From Odontesthes bonariensis (taxonomy: Eukaryota; Chordata; Actinopteri; Atheriniformes; Atherinopsidae), in the NCBI RefSeq assembly GCF_027942865.1, contig NC_134519.1, positions 22,044,248-22,108,247 of the forward strand: 64,000 nt of DNA, read 5' to 3'. A program made the position numbers and the translations under genes. Of the stretch, positions 23,850 to 37,400 are shown one piece after another. The stretch's first letter is position 1; the number at the start of each line of letters is the position of its first letter. The notes beneath the pieces were generated by a model. The model had not been told where the DNA came from. It worked only from the letters and a program-made list of their open reading frames with translations, and made no database searches.

Positions 23850-25380
23850 AGGGGTCTCCATTACCTAACCTTTCCGTTTACCCTCCGCTGCACAGGGAAG
23901 CACAAACACATTACGTTACAAACGTAGGTTCCTGCTGATGTGCATCCATTCAGGCCTAAAAAAGAACTTCTGTTTACCAGAGACACATAAACACAAATGC
24001 TTCTGCTAAGCAGCAGTGAAGAGATTTTCTTTTTCCTGATCCATACACAATAACGGGTGACGTGGAAACGTGAAATATCAGCTCGATCTCTGTCTTCTGA
24101 AAGTTGAGATCATTATCTGCAACATTTCATGGTGTTTAAAACAATCGTGAATTAAAGTGCTTTCATGTTGCATTGAACTGAAAAGAATAGAGCCGTGCGT
24201 CATGACGTTCTCACTGACAAAGACAAACTATAGCAACATTAGTTATTCATCTGAATTGTTCTTTTGTGAGAGAGATACAGTGAGCAGTGGAGGTGCAACA
24301 GCTATCTGTGGTTGAGTGTCTTTCCACTCTGATAGCAGGTTCGCTTCTCGACATAATTGCAGGGTGCAGCTGATGAATCTGATGAATATGTGATAATGAG
24401 TTATACAGGAATAATGATCATAGCTGCGGCAGGAGATCAGATAAGCTGAAATCCGAATGCTTCTTTGTCCACATCAGAGCAGCAGGAAGACATTGACTTT
24501 GCTCTGTTCGCTCATCCTTCGCTGATGACTCTGTGAGAGCAACTGGAAACTGAATTAAACAGTTATGCATTTGGACATACGCTTCACTTTATTGTGAGGG
24601 AGAAGGAGGTTGCTGCTTTTTTTTTTTTTCTTCAAGAGGAACACAGCTAAAGTGAATTATATGTAACTAAGCCCTGAGAGGAGCGGAAGTGAACCCATCA
24701 CAGCATATCACATCAGCATCCATCAAGACTGCTTGTGCACTACACTGCTTTATAGAGATGGGTATTTTTCCTTCATTTTTTTGAACGAGAAATTTAAATA
24801 AGAGCTAACTGTTGTGCCTTCCAAAACTGAAAAAAAAAAAAATCCATGAATTTGCCTTTTTCATTAAAGCGCTCCATAGTCAGTAAAATGCAGTGCTGCT
24901 CTAAGCGTCTAGACCCTATATATCCACATGGCAGAAGAATTTATGGAGACTGCCTCATTAACCTTAAGGCATATTAGTGCTTGGCACTGCACATCGAGAA
25001 TCTGAGCAGCGCACTTTCTACAGTTGCCTTGAAAAAAAAACGAGTGTCTGTTGCGTACAACTAGCTGGAGACAAAACTGAGTGCGCAATGCTGATGATGA
25101 AGTATGTTTATTTGGGGAGTGTGCATCCTTTCTGAGCGCCCACCCTGAAAATGGCAGTCTGGCTGTTTTTGCCATGTGCAGAGGGCCCAAAATCCGGGAG
25201 GAAGTCAGATGCGCAAGAGCGGTTTCCGAGAACTCAGGATGCGCAAAAGCCACGCTTCTAATCTCCTTGCACGGTTCCACTTCCTTGTAGCATTTTGGAT
25301 AACATAACAGATTTATAAACATAACGTCTGACATCTCCTCACGAAACATGGAATTTTTTTTATAACTGAACCAGTTTGTT
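23850..25380. other. Gene-free stretch
   Basis: AT-rich. A minus-strand open frame of 146 codons (24909-25349) has no recognisable domain and no coding context, so I treat it as chance. Confidence 0.35.
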
Positions 25381-26700
25381 CCAGAGGCTTCATTTTCCGG
25401 CTGCGTTACGCACCCATCCCTTCAGACTGATCACATCATGAGTCAGGGCTCGGCGAAAATACGGGTGGCGGCTCTGAGTGATCGCTGCCTCTTTTTTGCT
25501 CTTCAGGTGTCTTTGGGGCGGGAGGGCTGCTGTAATGTCGATATGATGACAGATGGTGCTCACAAAGCCGGTGCGCATTGTTCAGCTGAAAAATAATAGG
25601 CACCATTTATCAGCGTTCACTGATTCCCAGGCCCGGTGGGAACAAGGAGAAATGAATCAAAGTTACATTGTTTTTGAACCTTCCATCAGAATTTCGCGAG
25701 CTATCCAGACATATCGCGAAAACTTTTCCGAGAGGCGAGGACAAGATCTGGACATCGATACGTCTTGGGAAGCATTTAAAAAGTTCGCGTGCGCATAAGG
25801 AGGCTTCGTATTTCAGAGAGCAATCGATAAAATACGTTTTTCCTCGAGTCGTATCCACAAGAAACGACTGGCATGTAGAACAAATTCACACGCGCTGGTG
25901 TTAAGAGACGCGGAGCCGCCTGGTTAAAGCGCGGAGCGCCACCCCAAAAACCCACCACGCGTTTCTCACTCAGTCCACATTCATCAGAACAGTCAAACTT
26001 TCTTTTTTCTTAAGAAATAACACATTAAATAAGCATAATCTTCCACTCAGACACAACTGGATTAAACAAAATCATGCCTCTTTTTGACATTACAATTTAT
26101 GCATTTTGCGTTATGACATACTTACGCGATTTCCCTTCACCTGCCTGTAAAACAGCAGGGTTCACAGTCCTGATGAGGTGGACGGATGCGATGTCTTCCT
26201 GTCTGCTATGGTCACTATTTTTACTCTCATCATCTCCATCCGAGACCAACTCCACACTGACTGTGCGCCTGTCTCTCCTATCCACAGATTACGTGAGTTT
26301 TTTTTTTTTGGGGGGGGGGGGGCAGAAGGGAGGGCATCCGGTTTACAGGGATCACTGGAACGACGGGGATTGGCTCCGACGGGATAGCTTGATAAAAATG
26401 GGCGTCTGCAATTGGACGCCGGGACAGCTGGGTGGGAAGGGGAGGGAATTGGGGGGGGGGGGGGGACTTGCGTGTATTATTCAGGAGAACCAGGGTGGGG
26501 AGAAGAGGAGGAGGACACCCTCGGGGCAAAGCGTCATATGCGCAGACAATGCCCAGATATTTCTCAGATATGTTTTTTTGTTTGTTTGTTTATGGAGATA
26601 ATCTCTTCATAACGGTCAAATTGGCGTTAGAGTCTGCGCTAGCTTTTACGACCTCAGCACACTCAATGGATCCTAAGGGATTACTGTAATAACCTTAAAA
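25381..26700. other. CpG-containing patch with G runs
   Basis: Between about 25390 and 25960 CpG dinucleotides are much more frequent than in the flanks, as at a promoter or a conserved element. It is followed by a T run into 13 G (26310-26322) and 15 G (26451-26465). A 175-codon plus-strand frame (26074-26601) is driven by the G runs and has no homology. Confidence 0.3.
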
Positions 26701-28230
26701 TGACAATTTCCTGCTGGAAAAATTATGCATGTGGGGAAAAAAAACTTCAATTACCTCTATTATAACAGTCTGTCTTTGTAGTTATTCCTTCTGTGTTGGT
26801 TTGTCCTATTTTAAGATTAATTTGAGAGAGGAAAAAAAAAACCTGGGCCAATCAGATTAAAGGGAATGACTATAAATAAATCAAACAACTACTATTCTCA
26901 AACCTCAATACAGGATGTGTAAGTGTGAATATGACTCTGCGTGTGTGTTTGTGTGTGTCTCTGCTAGAAGGGGCCCCGAGTGCCTGTGTGCTTCTGCTGA
27001 ATGTAGGCTACCAGAAAGCTGGAACTGCAGAATTTTCCACACAGGAGAAGGGGAGGAAATGGTGCATGGATAATTCTCTCCTTGGATCCTCTGGTGCTCA
27101 CTCCGAGAGTACTCGGCTGAATCAATAGTGCTCAAAGCTTTCTCATGTTCCCACTCTAGTGCTGCTATTGGGAGACACTGGAGGCTAGGGTGATCCATTT
27201 GGTGTTTTCTCGAGATGATGCTTCCGAACGTCACTTCTTCTTCCTTTTGGAAGTTTAATTACAATACATAATCGGAGCGGACGTACAGGCCCACCTCAAC
27301 ACACACATCCATAATACAGACAGTGAGTTGTTCACCTGAACACTGAGCTGACAGAGAAATCCTACTAGCCACAGCGGGGGCTCTGCTCTAACCGGTAGTC
27401 ATGGTGATTGAACACATTTCACCACACGGCAGAAAGGTGGTCTGACTGTTCTACACCAACTGGCCTTTTATCGGGCCAAGACCTGTTAACTGGAAGGAGG
27501 GACACACCGAGCTGAGGATCAAGCCCATTTCTTTTATTTTACAAGATATTAAAGGCCCTTGACAATATCAGATTTTTTTTTGGAAGACGCCCCGCTCTGC
27601 CCTTGTCTCAGTTAAACCAGTACCAGTAGCATAAATAACCTCAAACAAAGCAGCGCATCATCCGATTATTGTCTCAGTTTGGAAGCCAATTTGCATGACT
27701 GGTGGGAATGATTCTCTCAGAAGTGCTGCACCTAGATTTATCAAGTATTCTAATTTCAAACATCCAAATGAGAGCAACAGCCCTGACAGGATTTTCTTTA
27801 AGCCTCTAATCTCTCTTTACTCTGAATTTTAGCCGGCAGCTTCGATCACAGCTCTTTCACAAATCTGACTGTGTGGGTGTTCATGTGCAACTGCTATCAT
27901 GCGAAAATATTCTAACTCCATATTCGGTGCAGTTCATGTTTTTTGTTTATCTTTTTTTATTTTCCAGGCAAAAGTATCATATGCTTCTGCATGCGTTTTA
28001 AGGTTTCCCCACCTTCAAAAAACATACAATCACATGAAGGAATCTGTGCGTGTGTATCCACGTCTGCCTGCTCTTACTGCTGGATGGATCTGTTGCTTTG
28101 AACTGAAGAAAGAGCTCATGTAGCTCTGAGTTTCTTTGAATGAGCAAAAGGGCATTTTTGGGGTCCACCACTGTGGGGCCCTCACCAACGATGTCCCAGA
28201 TGTTTGTGATCTCACAGACATAGTAACTCC
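26701..28230. other. Gene-free stretch with a CNE-like block
   Basis: The segment of about 27590-27880 is repeat-free and of even composition and could be a conserved non-coding element. No supported exon. Confidence 0.3.
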
Positions 28231-28236
28231 TCACTT

Positions 28237-28253
28237 TGACCTCATAATGACCT
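28237..28253 (-). promoter_or_regulatory. Perfect DR5 (retinoic acid response element type)
   Basis: On the minus strand: AGGTCA-TTATG-AGGTCA, two perfect consensus half-sites spaced by five bases, the classical RAR:RXR element. It sits in the gene-free tract about 15-17 kb from the nearest recognised genes (ccl20-like to the left, ticam1 to the right). The motif is certain; function is inferred. Confidence 0.6.
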
Positions 28254-28259
28254 CACACC

Positions 28260-31200
28260 TTTTCATAACATAGGTAATGACTTCAATTCTAAGTGCAAAT
28301 ATTAAAAAACAAAAGCAATGAGGGATGGTCATAAAATTGCAAATTTTTAAATGACCCCCAGAACAAATCTAAAAGTGATGCATTTCAGTTGTGGGTTTCC
28401 TCTTTGTCTGCAGTGGATTTTTTTTTTTATAACCCCAACAAGTAGTTTTTAATGCCTAAATCTAAACAGGGCAGCTAAAGTAAATAGCCAGTTTTAAAAA
28501 AAGTGCCTCATAAAACTAGTTAAACATTCATTTAGTAACTATTACACAAAATGCCTTTTACTCATAAGAATTTGCATTGCAACGCACGCTCTTAGTCTAA
28601 GTTTTCCAGGAATGATGAGATGAAGAAGTGGTGGATTCATTTTGTGAAGAGCCTAGCTGAAGGAGACCTGACGATGACCACAAACACCCGCCTCCGCAGA
28701 GACCTTTCACACCTGGTAGTTTTCCAGACTTTTGTCTGAGACAGTTGAGATTAACGGATAAACATGTTTGGCTGAAACGCTGCTATTTACACCGCAGACA
28801 CTGTGTACATGTTCTCATGGCTTTTTTTGAGACGGCAGATTTAGTCTCCATCACTAAAAGAGACAAAACGCTGAAAGTGTTAGTGAAAAATAGCTTTTTT
28901 TAAAAAGCCAAAGAGAAAGTCTGTTTGCGCAGTAAGAAAATATACATTGCAATAAGAAAAATGCAAACTATGCGTCAAGATTTAAGTGAAGCGTTGAAGG
29001 GAGTCAGGTCTGAGTTTTTTTTTTTAAGGGCATTGCTTGCTAGAAAAGTAAGGGAGTACTTGGATGCATGCGATGTGGCATTTAGATCATGCCCTGATGG
29101 AACACTGCTGACTTCTTCCACTGCTTGAAGGAAGCCCTTCTGAGAAACTGGCAGTATGTTTTGGAGTTGATTTTTAGTCTAATTTCAAAAAGGCCGTACC
29201 AATCTGCTCCATAAGAGGTCATTCTCATTTAGTCTGTTTTTACAAAACCTTTGAAATGTCTGTCTTTGTGTGTTTCTCGGCCCATTTGGGCTTCAGTCAT
29301 CCTAATCTTGGCCATTTCTCTGACTCATTCTTTGCACTTCTGGTAGTTTGTAGCGCTTGAATATGGCAGCTCCGGAGGATGTTTGCTTCCTTGTAGCTTC
29401 ATGTATCATTCTAATCAAGCCTTTGGCAAATTCCGACCCTGTCGCCTCTGTGTTCATGCCCTCTTTTCTTTTTTTTCTTTTCTGTTTGTCAACCTTCTTC
29501 TGCCGCAATCTACCATATTACACAACTGAAAAGCATGCAAGATTACATGTGCTGGATAATGTGATGTATACGATAATGAGGTCAGAAGACTAACTTGCCA
29601 GATCAAGTGTAAATTGCAAAGGTAACATTGGAAATGCTATTCTTTCAGTCATTTTTGTTTTGTCCTATTTAAGGCAACCATATTCGGTGTTGTTCCCACT
29701 GGGCTGACTGACATGTACCGCTGCTTTTTACTGTAGATGTGCTGTTTTCATTGTTCCACGCAGCTGTTAATCATGCGGTCACTGCTATTGTGTTCCGTGC
29801 TGAGTATTTATCTTTTATTTTTGAGTATGTAATGGATTATGACTGGCTATGACAGCAACCAACAGTAAGCTTATAGCTCATAAAAAATGACAAGCCCATA
29901 AACTGTCTACACATCGCACGATATCTCTGAGTCAGGAATTTTGCACCAAAAATTCTTGTTGCATTTTGTTAGAGTTTGGATGGAATAGTTGAATTAGATC
30001 ATATTGTGGCTTCAAATACTTTCTGGATGTAATATTTCTTCAGATTAAAACACAGTCTGAATGTTCATCTCATGCATGGTGCTAACTTTTACACACTTAC
30101 TTACACATTTGTAGCCCAGTCTCATGGCAAAAATTGAAACAGAGAGAGAACCTTTTCTATTGATTTGTGCCTAGAGATCCAATTTTTACAGGATTTTCTT
30201 GCAACCAGAGATTAAACTAATTAGGAGGGAAAGAACACAGTAAAATAGTCATGAAATGACTAAATGGACCAAGCTGTCATTTTGAAACTTTCGTCCGAAC
30301 CTCTGTTGTTTTGAAGAAACCTTACTCGAAATGTAATTTCAGGATTCAGTTACTGTCTCTTTCCATTTCAGCCCCTGTTTAGTCGCTGTTTCACACAGTT
30401 AAAACCACTTGGTTAAGTTTTGAAAAAACATCATGGCTTGCATTATAAGAGACACTATATTAAAGTATCACATCAAAATGCTCCTCTCCTAGATGAATAA
30501 CTTCTAAGTCCCACAAACACTCAGATGTGACAATAGCACGTCTTACTGCAATTCACTGATATGAATGTCCTGGTGGGTGGGTGGCATGGGAAAAAGAATA
30601 CTGACTTAATCAGTATGAAGAGAAACGTTTTCTGTTTTGTGACTATTTCACATATTTACGTGAGCCCGGCCTGACATTTTACACCATAAACCGGACCAAC
30701 TGATTCAAATCAATCGCTCTACTGTCTGCCAAGCTCACAAAATGCAGGGAGCCCACACAGTGGGGTTAATTTGACCAACATGGCCCCAGAGAATGGCTGA
30801 TTTTGTGATGAGAAATAGAAAGAAAATCATGCAAATGTTACCCTTCCAAACCTTTTTTTGAGGAGGAGGCAGCGCATGCATAATGTGCACATGTACAAAA
30901 GCCTAAGTGGTCCCAGGAAAGACCCTCATGTTTTGACCGATCCTCTCGCACCCTAATGACCCTTGATGATGACGGCTTCAGTCTTGTATTTTGTGATTTT
31001 GTTATTTATTCTTTAGCTTTGTGTGGATTTTGTGTACTCATGTGTGTACTCGTTACTTGTCTGTTCACGTGGTCAAAGAACGTAACAACAGTCTCACATA
31101 GCCAAACCTATCCATGGCGATATTTGTCATTCTGTCCGTAGCAGAACAGACCAGTGAAAGTGATGATTCATCCTGCACACATAGACTCGAGTCTTGTGTT

Positions 31201-33110
31201 CTGTAAATGTTTCTTTAGTTTAATTTCCATTCGCACTTTGGTGGTTTGACACTAAAACAACTTGGTTAGGGTTAGAAAAAAGATTGTTATCGTGGTTGGG
31301 AGAAAAATGCACTCTTTCTCAGAGCATTGAACTTTGCAGTGCATTACAATGTTACACAGATGGGCCCTGACAGGGTTTCCATGCAGTGGGCTAAGGGACA
31401 ATTTCGGGAGTGTGATATCACACTTGTGCGACACTTTATGTAAGAATTTTGTCAGTTCTGAGATGTCAAATAATACTTGAATATAGTTTATAGTCAAACA
31501 GTTGAACTTTTGTTAACTCGTCTTTTGAAATAATATCACATTTGGCCTCATGTCATGCCACTGCTTTGCCCTATGCTCAGATCTTACTCGACTGTAAGAG
31601 CTCACAAACAAGCAAGAAGATACTGACTGCAGTTCAGTTAGAGTACTACTCCAGGAGTTATCAATCCCCTAAAAACTTGGTGGGTTAGGGTTCTTCCAAA
31701 TTCTGAAAATTTGAGGAGCCAGGAGCTCTTGGTTAACTCTCTGTCTCAGCCCCATTTACCAAGAGACTTCGCACTTAAGGGCAGGGTTTGTGATGAAAGA
31801 CAAAGAGACAAAAAACTAATAAACCTACCTGTTTACTGATATGCCCACTCAGTAAACTCAGCCCACTTTGGGTTAAATTTGTGAAGCTGCTATGACGAAA
31901 AAAGGCAAAATGACGACTTCAGACCCATGACATTTTTGATGGGGCAATTTCCAAATAAACCCAGTCCACTTCTGTCATAGCCCAATATCTTTGGATAGGA
32001 CACGGAAGCTGACCGAAAAAAAGTGTTGCGCCATCAAAGCCATGAAAACAACATGAAAGGTCTGCTATCTTTGCAACAAAAGCAGAATGTGTGGCTTCCT
32101 CACCAAGCTATTTTAACTCCTTTGGTTCCTCACAGCACATGCAAATTAACTGCACAGCACCAACCAAGTTGTCAGAAACGGTTCCTCCAATCGTCTCCAC
32201 AAACAATAAGGGCTGTCTGACCTTGCCTTTCTAATATTGTAGGTGGTGCTCTGCAGATTTAAGTAGAAAGCCCCAGAAAGACATTTTTTTTCTTAAAAAA
32301 AAAAAAAAAACATCAAAAGGAAATGCAAACGAGGTTAAAAATGTGATTTTTATCAAAAGGATTTTTTTTTTTACTTAGTTTTAAACAAAGTGTCTTTCTT
32401 ACAGTGATAACCCAAACATTCTTCTAATCAATAGTAAAAAATGATCAATCTTTGATACAATTGTCTGTAAAAACTTTGTATGTTCTCAAAGACTATCCAA
32501 TTGGAAAGGTGTTCAAACCATTTCTTTTGCGTGCTTTGATAATTCAAACCAATTTTACTGGCCCCAAAATGTGTGCTTCATCAGCCTGAAAATACTGTAC
32601 ATCTGCTAAGTTTATGAAAAACTGACTCTGTGGGAATGGGGTTCATTTACAGCCAAGCCTGTGTAAGCTACACTGATTTGTGCCGTCACTCCTACATCCA
32701 TTTGTGATCCAGACAAAAGCCAACTTTGGTCTTAACACAAATGAAAAGTGTCCAGTGATACATTTGATTTCCATGACAACATGTTAAGCTAAGGCTTAAA
32801 ATCATGGCTGAAGCATACGGTGCCTAGTCAGAGTGAGATCTCCAACTGCTTCAGTAATGAGTTGTCTAACATGCTGTCGTCCTCCACAGATGGAGGGCAT
32901 ACACATATCCGTACAGTGGACCACTCCACATATTAGATGAATATTCAGTCAGAAGTGTTTTACTCAAAGAGCTTGACAGTTTGTGGAATACGTTATTCAT
33001 TCAATAATTTTTTTGTTCATTCATTGTGGATGAGAGTTAGGTGAGAAGGTTGATACAACTCTCACAGTTGTATGCTGCTCATGACTGCAAACAGTGAATG
33101 AAAGACAACA
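28260..33110. other. Gene-free stretch
   Basis: No supported exon or RNA gene. Short A and T homopolymers occur, notably near 32285-32310 and 32360. Open frames of up to 80 codons are scattered and unremarkable. Confidence 0.35.
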
Positions 33111-33113
33111 TTT

Positions 33114-33545
33114 CTGTCATAATCCTTGGAGACACTGGACCCAAATTCTGGACTGAGGAGACAAGGACATGAACCATGATGGAGATGAAGCAAGATTTTA
33201 TTTGGAAATGAGGTGCAGACAAAGGAAGGAGAAAGAACTACACAAACAACTAAACAGAAACAAAGTAGGACCACTGACTGACTAACAAACTGACAGAAAA
33301 TAATGAAACGAAGACTCAAACAGCAACAAACGACAAGCATACAACATGGAAGGAAATAACATGAATGAGCAAACAACTTAAACCCAGAGGTAAATATACT
33401 AAGGGAGAACATTACAAATGAGCGGCAGATGAGCAAAGGAAACCAGGTGAGACAAAGAGTGAAACATGACAACAAGAAAGCAGAAAATCTGACAATACAA
33501 AAAGCAGCATTTAAACAGACAGAGAAAATCGCTAACACCTTCAAA
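33114..33545. mobile_element. Probable dispersed repeat (A-rich strand), class unknown
   Basis: A 430-base stretch whose plus strand is strikingly A-rich and T-poor, giving a 160-codon minus-strand frame full of Phe, Leu, Cys and Val. The style (lists of ACAAAC and GAAAC words) resembles the interior of teleost non-autonomous DNA transposons, but I cannot define both ends. Confidence 0.3.
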
Positions 33546-33603
33546 TGTCACCATTAAACAAGAAACTACTTAAAAAAAAAAAAATACAGTGTTGGACAGA
33601 ACA

Positions 33604-34425
33604 ATTAAATTCAGCTCAGCTTTATTTATATAGCACCAAATCACAACAAATACCATCTCAAGGCACTTCAAAGTTACAGTCCAATTCAAGCCGGTTAGAA
33701 TCCAATTAATTGAAATACAGTCACAATTCAATCAAATCAAATTAATTCAATTCCAAATTGGTCCAATTCATAGAGAGTTAAAAGAAAAAAAGGTTGCTTG
33801 GCCAAGGAAACCAAAAGATTGCACTGAAACTTCCCTTCGATCCAATCTCCCATCCTGAGCATGCATGAGGCGACTGTGGAAAGAAAAAACTCTGTTTAGA
33901 CAGGAAGAAACCTCTGGCTGAACCGGACAGTAAAGAGGGGACAACAAGCACCCTAACACCAGGCCAGGGATACCTGCTGAGAAAGAGAAACACAAGGTAA
34001 TGACAACAGTAATGACATGTGTACACTGAGAGTATAGAGAGCACTGTCAGGAAAGGTGCATCATGGGAGGTCCACCTGACAGGGGTGCCTGATAACTGAA
34101 GGCTCTGGTTTCCATTCTACATTTAGAAACTCTAAAAGTAGAATGGGGGTGGACCTGAAGTCTGAGAGCAAAGTGCTCTGTTTGGAAAATATCTGACTAT
34201 GAGATCTTTAAGGTATGTGGGAGCTTGGTCATTAAGAGCTTTATATGCGAGGAGAAGAATTTAAAATTCTATTCTGAATTTAACAGGGAGCCAGTGAAGA
34301 GAAGCGAAAACAGGAGAAATATGATCCCTCCTGTTAGTTCTCATCAGAACTCTTGCTGCAGCATTTTGGATCAGCTGGAGGCTTTTCAGAGACTTTTTGG
34401 GACAGCCCAATAATATGTCACGAAT
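33604..34425 (-). mobile_element. 5'-truncated LINE (non-LTR retrotransposon) fragment
   Basis: The minus strand encodes the C-terminal part of a LINE reverse transcriptase. From 34415 it reads KSLKSLQLIQNAAARVL and HWLPVKFRI, hits a stop, then continues in another frame with AYKALNDQAPTYLKDLIV. A teleost LINE-type 3' tail follows, containing the words for TTTATTTATATAGCACC (plus-strand view, from 33622). The frame break and truncation show a dead copy. It is a different subfamily from the LINE at 46.9-47.8 kb. Confidence 0.85.
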
Positions 34426-34429
34426 GACA

Positions 34430-37400
34430 TTAAAGAATTAAAGTGGTCCAATGTTGAAGTAACAATTGTTATTCTCTTATTCGCCTTTAAAACCAGAGAA
34501 AAAAATTAGGAAAGTAGATTAAACAGTTCCTTAACACTTTTAGAGGTTGAATGTTACATATGGGACACGTTTATGCTGTACAACATGAACAATTATAGTG
34601 CCTTAATGTAATTTAGGAATCCAGATATCGACTGTTTCAGAATGAGAAAGAAAGAATCTCAACAACAGTAAAATCTGGATTATCATTAGACACACACAGG
34701 TTTTGTTTACTTGATGGGTCAGAAATTCTTCAGATAGCCATTGTCAAGAAACCATTCTCATACGGCTAATTGCAAACCCCAGAGTGTGTTCCTTATCTCA
34801 CACCAACAACATTGCGGTACAGTCCCCGCTAACTCTGGACCTCCTCCTCCAGCCCGAAGTACAACTCTGCCATCGTGTATGCCTCCTGTTGGGTTTCATT
34901 CTTGCTTGATGCCAGAAGCAAGTTCTCTGTCTCAATTAATCACTGAGTTTCTAATGGAATGCTTCCCTACAGGATGAGGCCCATCTCAGAGGGGGCTGCA
35001 GTCAGTGTTGTCGCTGAAGCTGCTCTGATTGCCTGAATACACTCCCAGCTTTGGAGTCACTGCAGATGTCTGCTAATTGTGGTGATTATGGTGAGCGGAG
35101 GGGGGTAGGAATATGTAATGAATTTCCCATTGCTTTCATGCCTCGCATCCTTTGGTTCTGCGCATCTGCTATAAAAGCAGAGCATCCGCAGGGTTTGGAG
35201 ACAGACAAAAGTGACATGGTGGATTGGGCATCGGCTTTTGGATGGGCAGCCTTTTAAACACCAAGTGCAACCAGATTGAGTTGATTTATTCTTTTAACGC
35301 TGTTCATTTCTGATACAATGCAGGTTTTAATTCCTCTTCATTGCGATCTTATCCTCTTGCTTCCTTTCTCCTCTGCTTTGGGTGGAGAACTTTAATAACC
35401 TTTGACAAAGCTTTTCTTCGACCATATTTAGAACCATCAAATTTGACCATGGTAGATAAGGAAAAACCACACGCTACGGACATGTTGGAGGAGGGAAAAA
35501 AGAAACATTTCAGGAAGTGACATAGAGCAGGGACCATATTGCTGGATAGATAGAAATGCAATTCAATGTAAGATATTTTGTAATAAGAATAGAATAAGAA
35601 TAAGAAAAATAATAAGAATAAGAACGTCGTAATAGAATTACAACATGTGAAAAGCAGCATTATTGTGAGAATGCTGTAATAACAGTATTATATGGCATTA
35701 AATTTTAAGTGTTATTGGATTTATGTTTTTTGCCAAAAGTGAGATGAAAAGCTCAATGCCATTATCACCTCTGTCTATAAATAAAGACAGCCTCCATTTT
35801 GTTTAGCAACAGGATTAGGACTGGAGGCGGGAAAATGCTCGACTAGTTCAGTCTATCAGCACCTTCAAAACTAATTTTGTTTCTCATTATGTCTTTTGCG
35901 GTTGAATCAAAACGCAATCTCATAACAGATTGTAAAATACATTAGTTGGTCCTCTGAAAAATATGTAGAAATTTCACAGCTAAGACTCGAAAACTGTTCA
36001 ATTCTCAGTTCTCCACTGTGATACAGCTGATGTCGTACTTCTGATGATGTTTCTGCTCCTGCGGCAACATGACAATGTTGACGCTCGCAAAGCAATCATG
36101 CTGACATTCGTCACTTTGGACTGAGAGTAAAATGTGGTATTAGTGGGTGTTGGGTGGAGAAGTATATTCTCACCTTCAAGTGAAAAATTGTTGGTTTGGA
36201 TTCTGTCCTGCACATCCTTTTCCACGGTCCTTTCACTTTTCTGCTTTAGATGGACTTCTGTGACTGCTTGGTTTTCTACTTCCCACCCACCAGCTAATGC
36301 TTACGGTTGGGAATTAAATGTATACGGTTAGTGTTACAATTATTGCATATGATTAGGTTTAGATGTTTTCGAAAAATGGCAATTGGGGTTAGATTAATAC
36401 ACATTGTCACAGACAGCACAGTTAAGCACTCATTGGTCACGGCTTCTGTCCCATGATGCAACGCTGCCCATCACAAAACAGCTGCTGTCAAAACCTTGTT
36501 GTCTCCCAAACAATAAGTCTGGATTGTGAAACCACTATGTATTGGGAAATGGGACAACATTCCCATCACAATTTCTGGTGAAACTGGGCTCTTAATCTGC
36601 ACAAAAACTGGTTTTACAGAAATTGTCTTGAGTTCCTGTGTTTTTTTTTCTGTTTTTATTCTGTGTAAGGTGCATATGGAATGAGAAAGCATAAAAAATG
36701 GCCCTTTTAATGTATCCTTCACTTCAAATTTGATGTTTTGATATTTGCTCCAATACGTCATGCACTTCACATCTCCTGTATAACATGTGTTCAGCCCAAC
36801 AATGACCAAAAAGCAATTTTGTATAAAGCTATCAATAGAAGTATTTTAGAATTTCAAATCTCCGAAAAATTCAATACACACTGTTTGTATGTATAAACAA
36901 GAGAATTATCTGCAATCAGTGGCTTGCATTAATATTACTTCCAATGAAAAGCTTTTTTAACTATCTCAAATTTTAGCAGAGCTGGTTCATAGATGAGGTT
37001 TTTCTGGGGATGTTGGCTTGTGTTTTTATAGAAAACATGTAGCCACAATATCTGTAATCAAACAGCACTCCGAGAGGTATTTTACGCAACCTTTAAGCCA
37101 GAAGTGGAGAAAGTTGCGTCACCAAAACAAAAAAATGTGAAAGCGATTGACAAGCAAAACACACCCAACCAGACACTGATGCTGTTGTGTTAAACCTTTA
37201 GTGACTCTGATGCAAAATTCCAACATCTGTGCTGAATCTGTTCCCCTGTGAGAGGTGAGATTTGTGGTTCTCAAATCTCCAGTGGTGAGATTCTGAAGGG
37301 AGGATGGGAACTGAGAATAGTTGAATGCGATCCGAAAGCACACACCAAGGCTGCATTACGCCAGCTATGTTTGTTTCAGCCTGAACAAGGAAAGATGACA

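Noticed and set aside
24909-25349. 146-codon minus-strand open frame
   Set aside because: No domain, promoter, splice signal or similarity that I recognise.
26074-26601. 175-codon plus-strand open frame
   Set aside because: It depends on T and G homopolymer runs for its Phe and Gly stretches and has no homology or splice context.
33062-33544. 160-codon minus-strand frame rich in Phe, Leu, Cys and Val that looks like a membrane protein
   Set aside because: The composition follows from an A-rich complementary strand typical of a dispersed repeat; there is no start context or domain.
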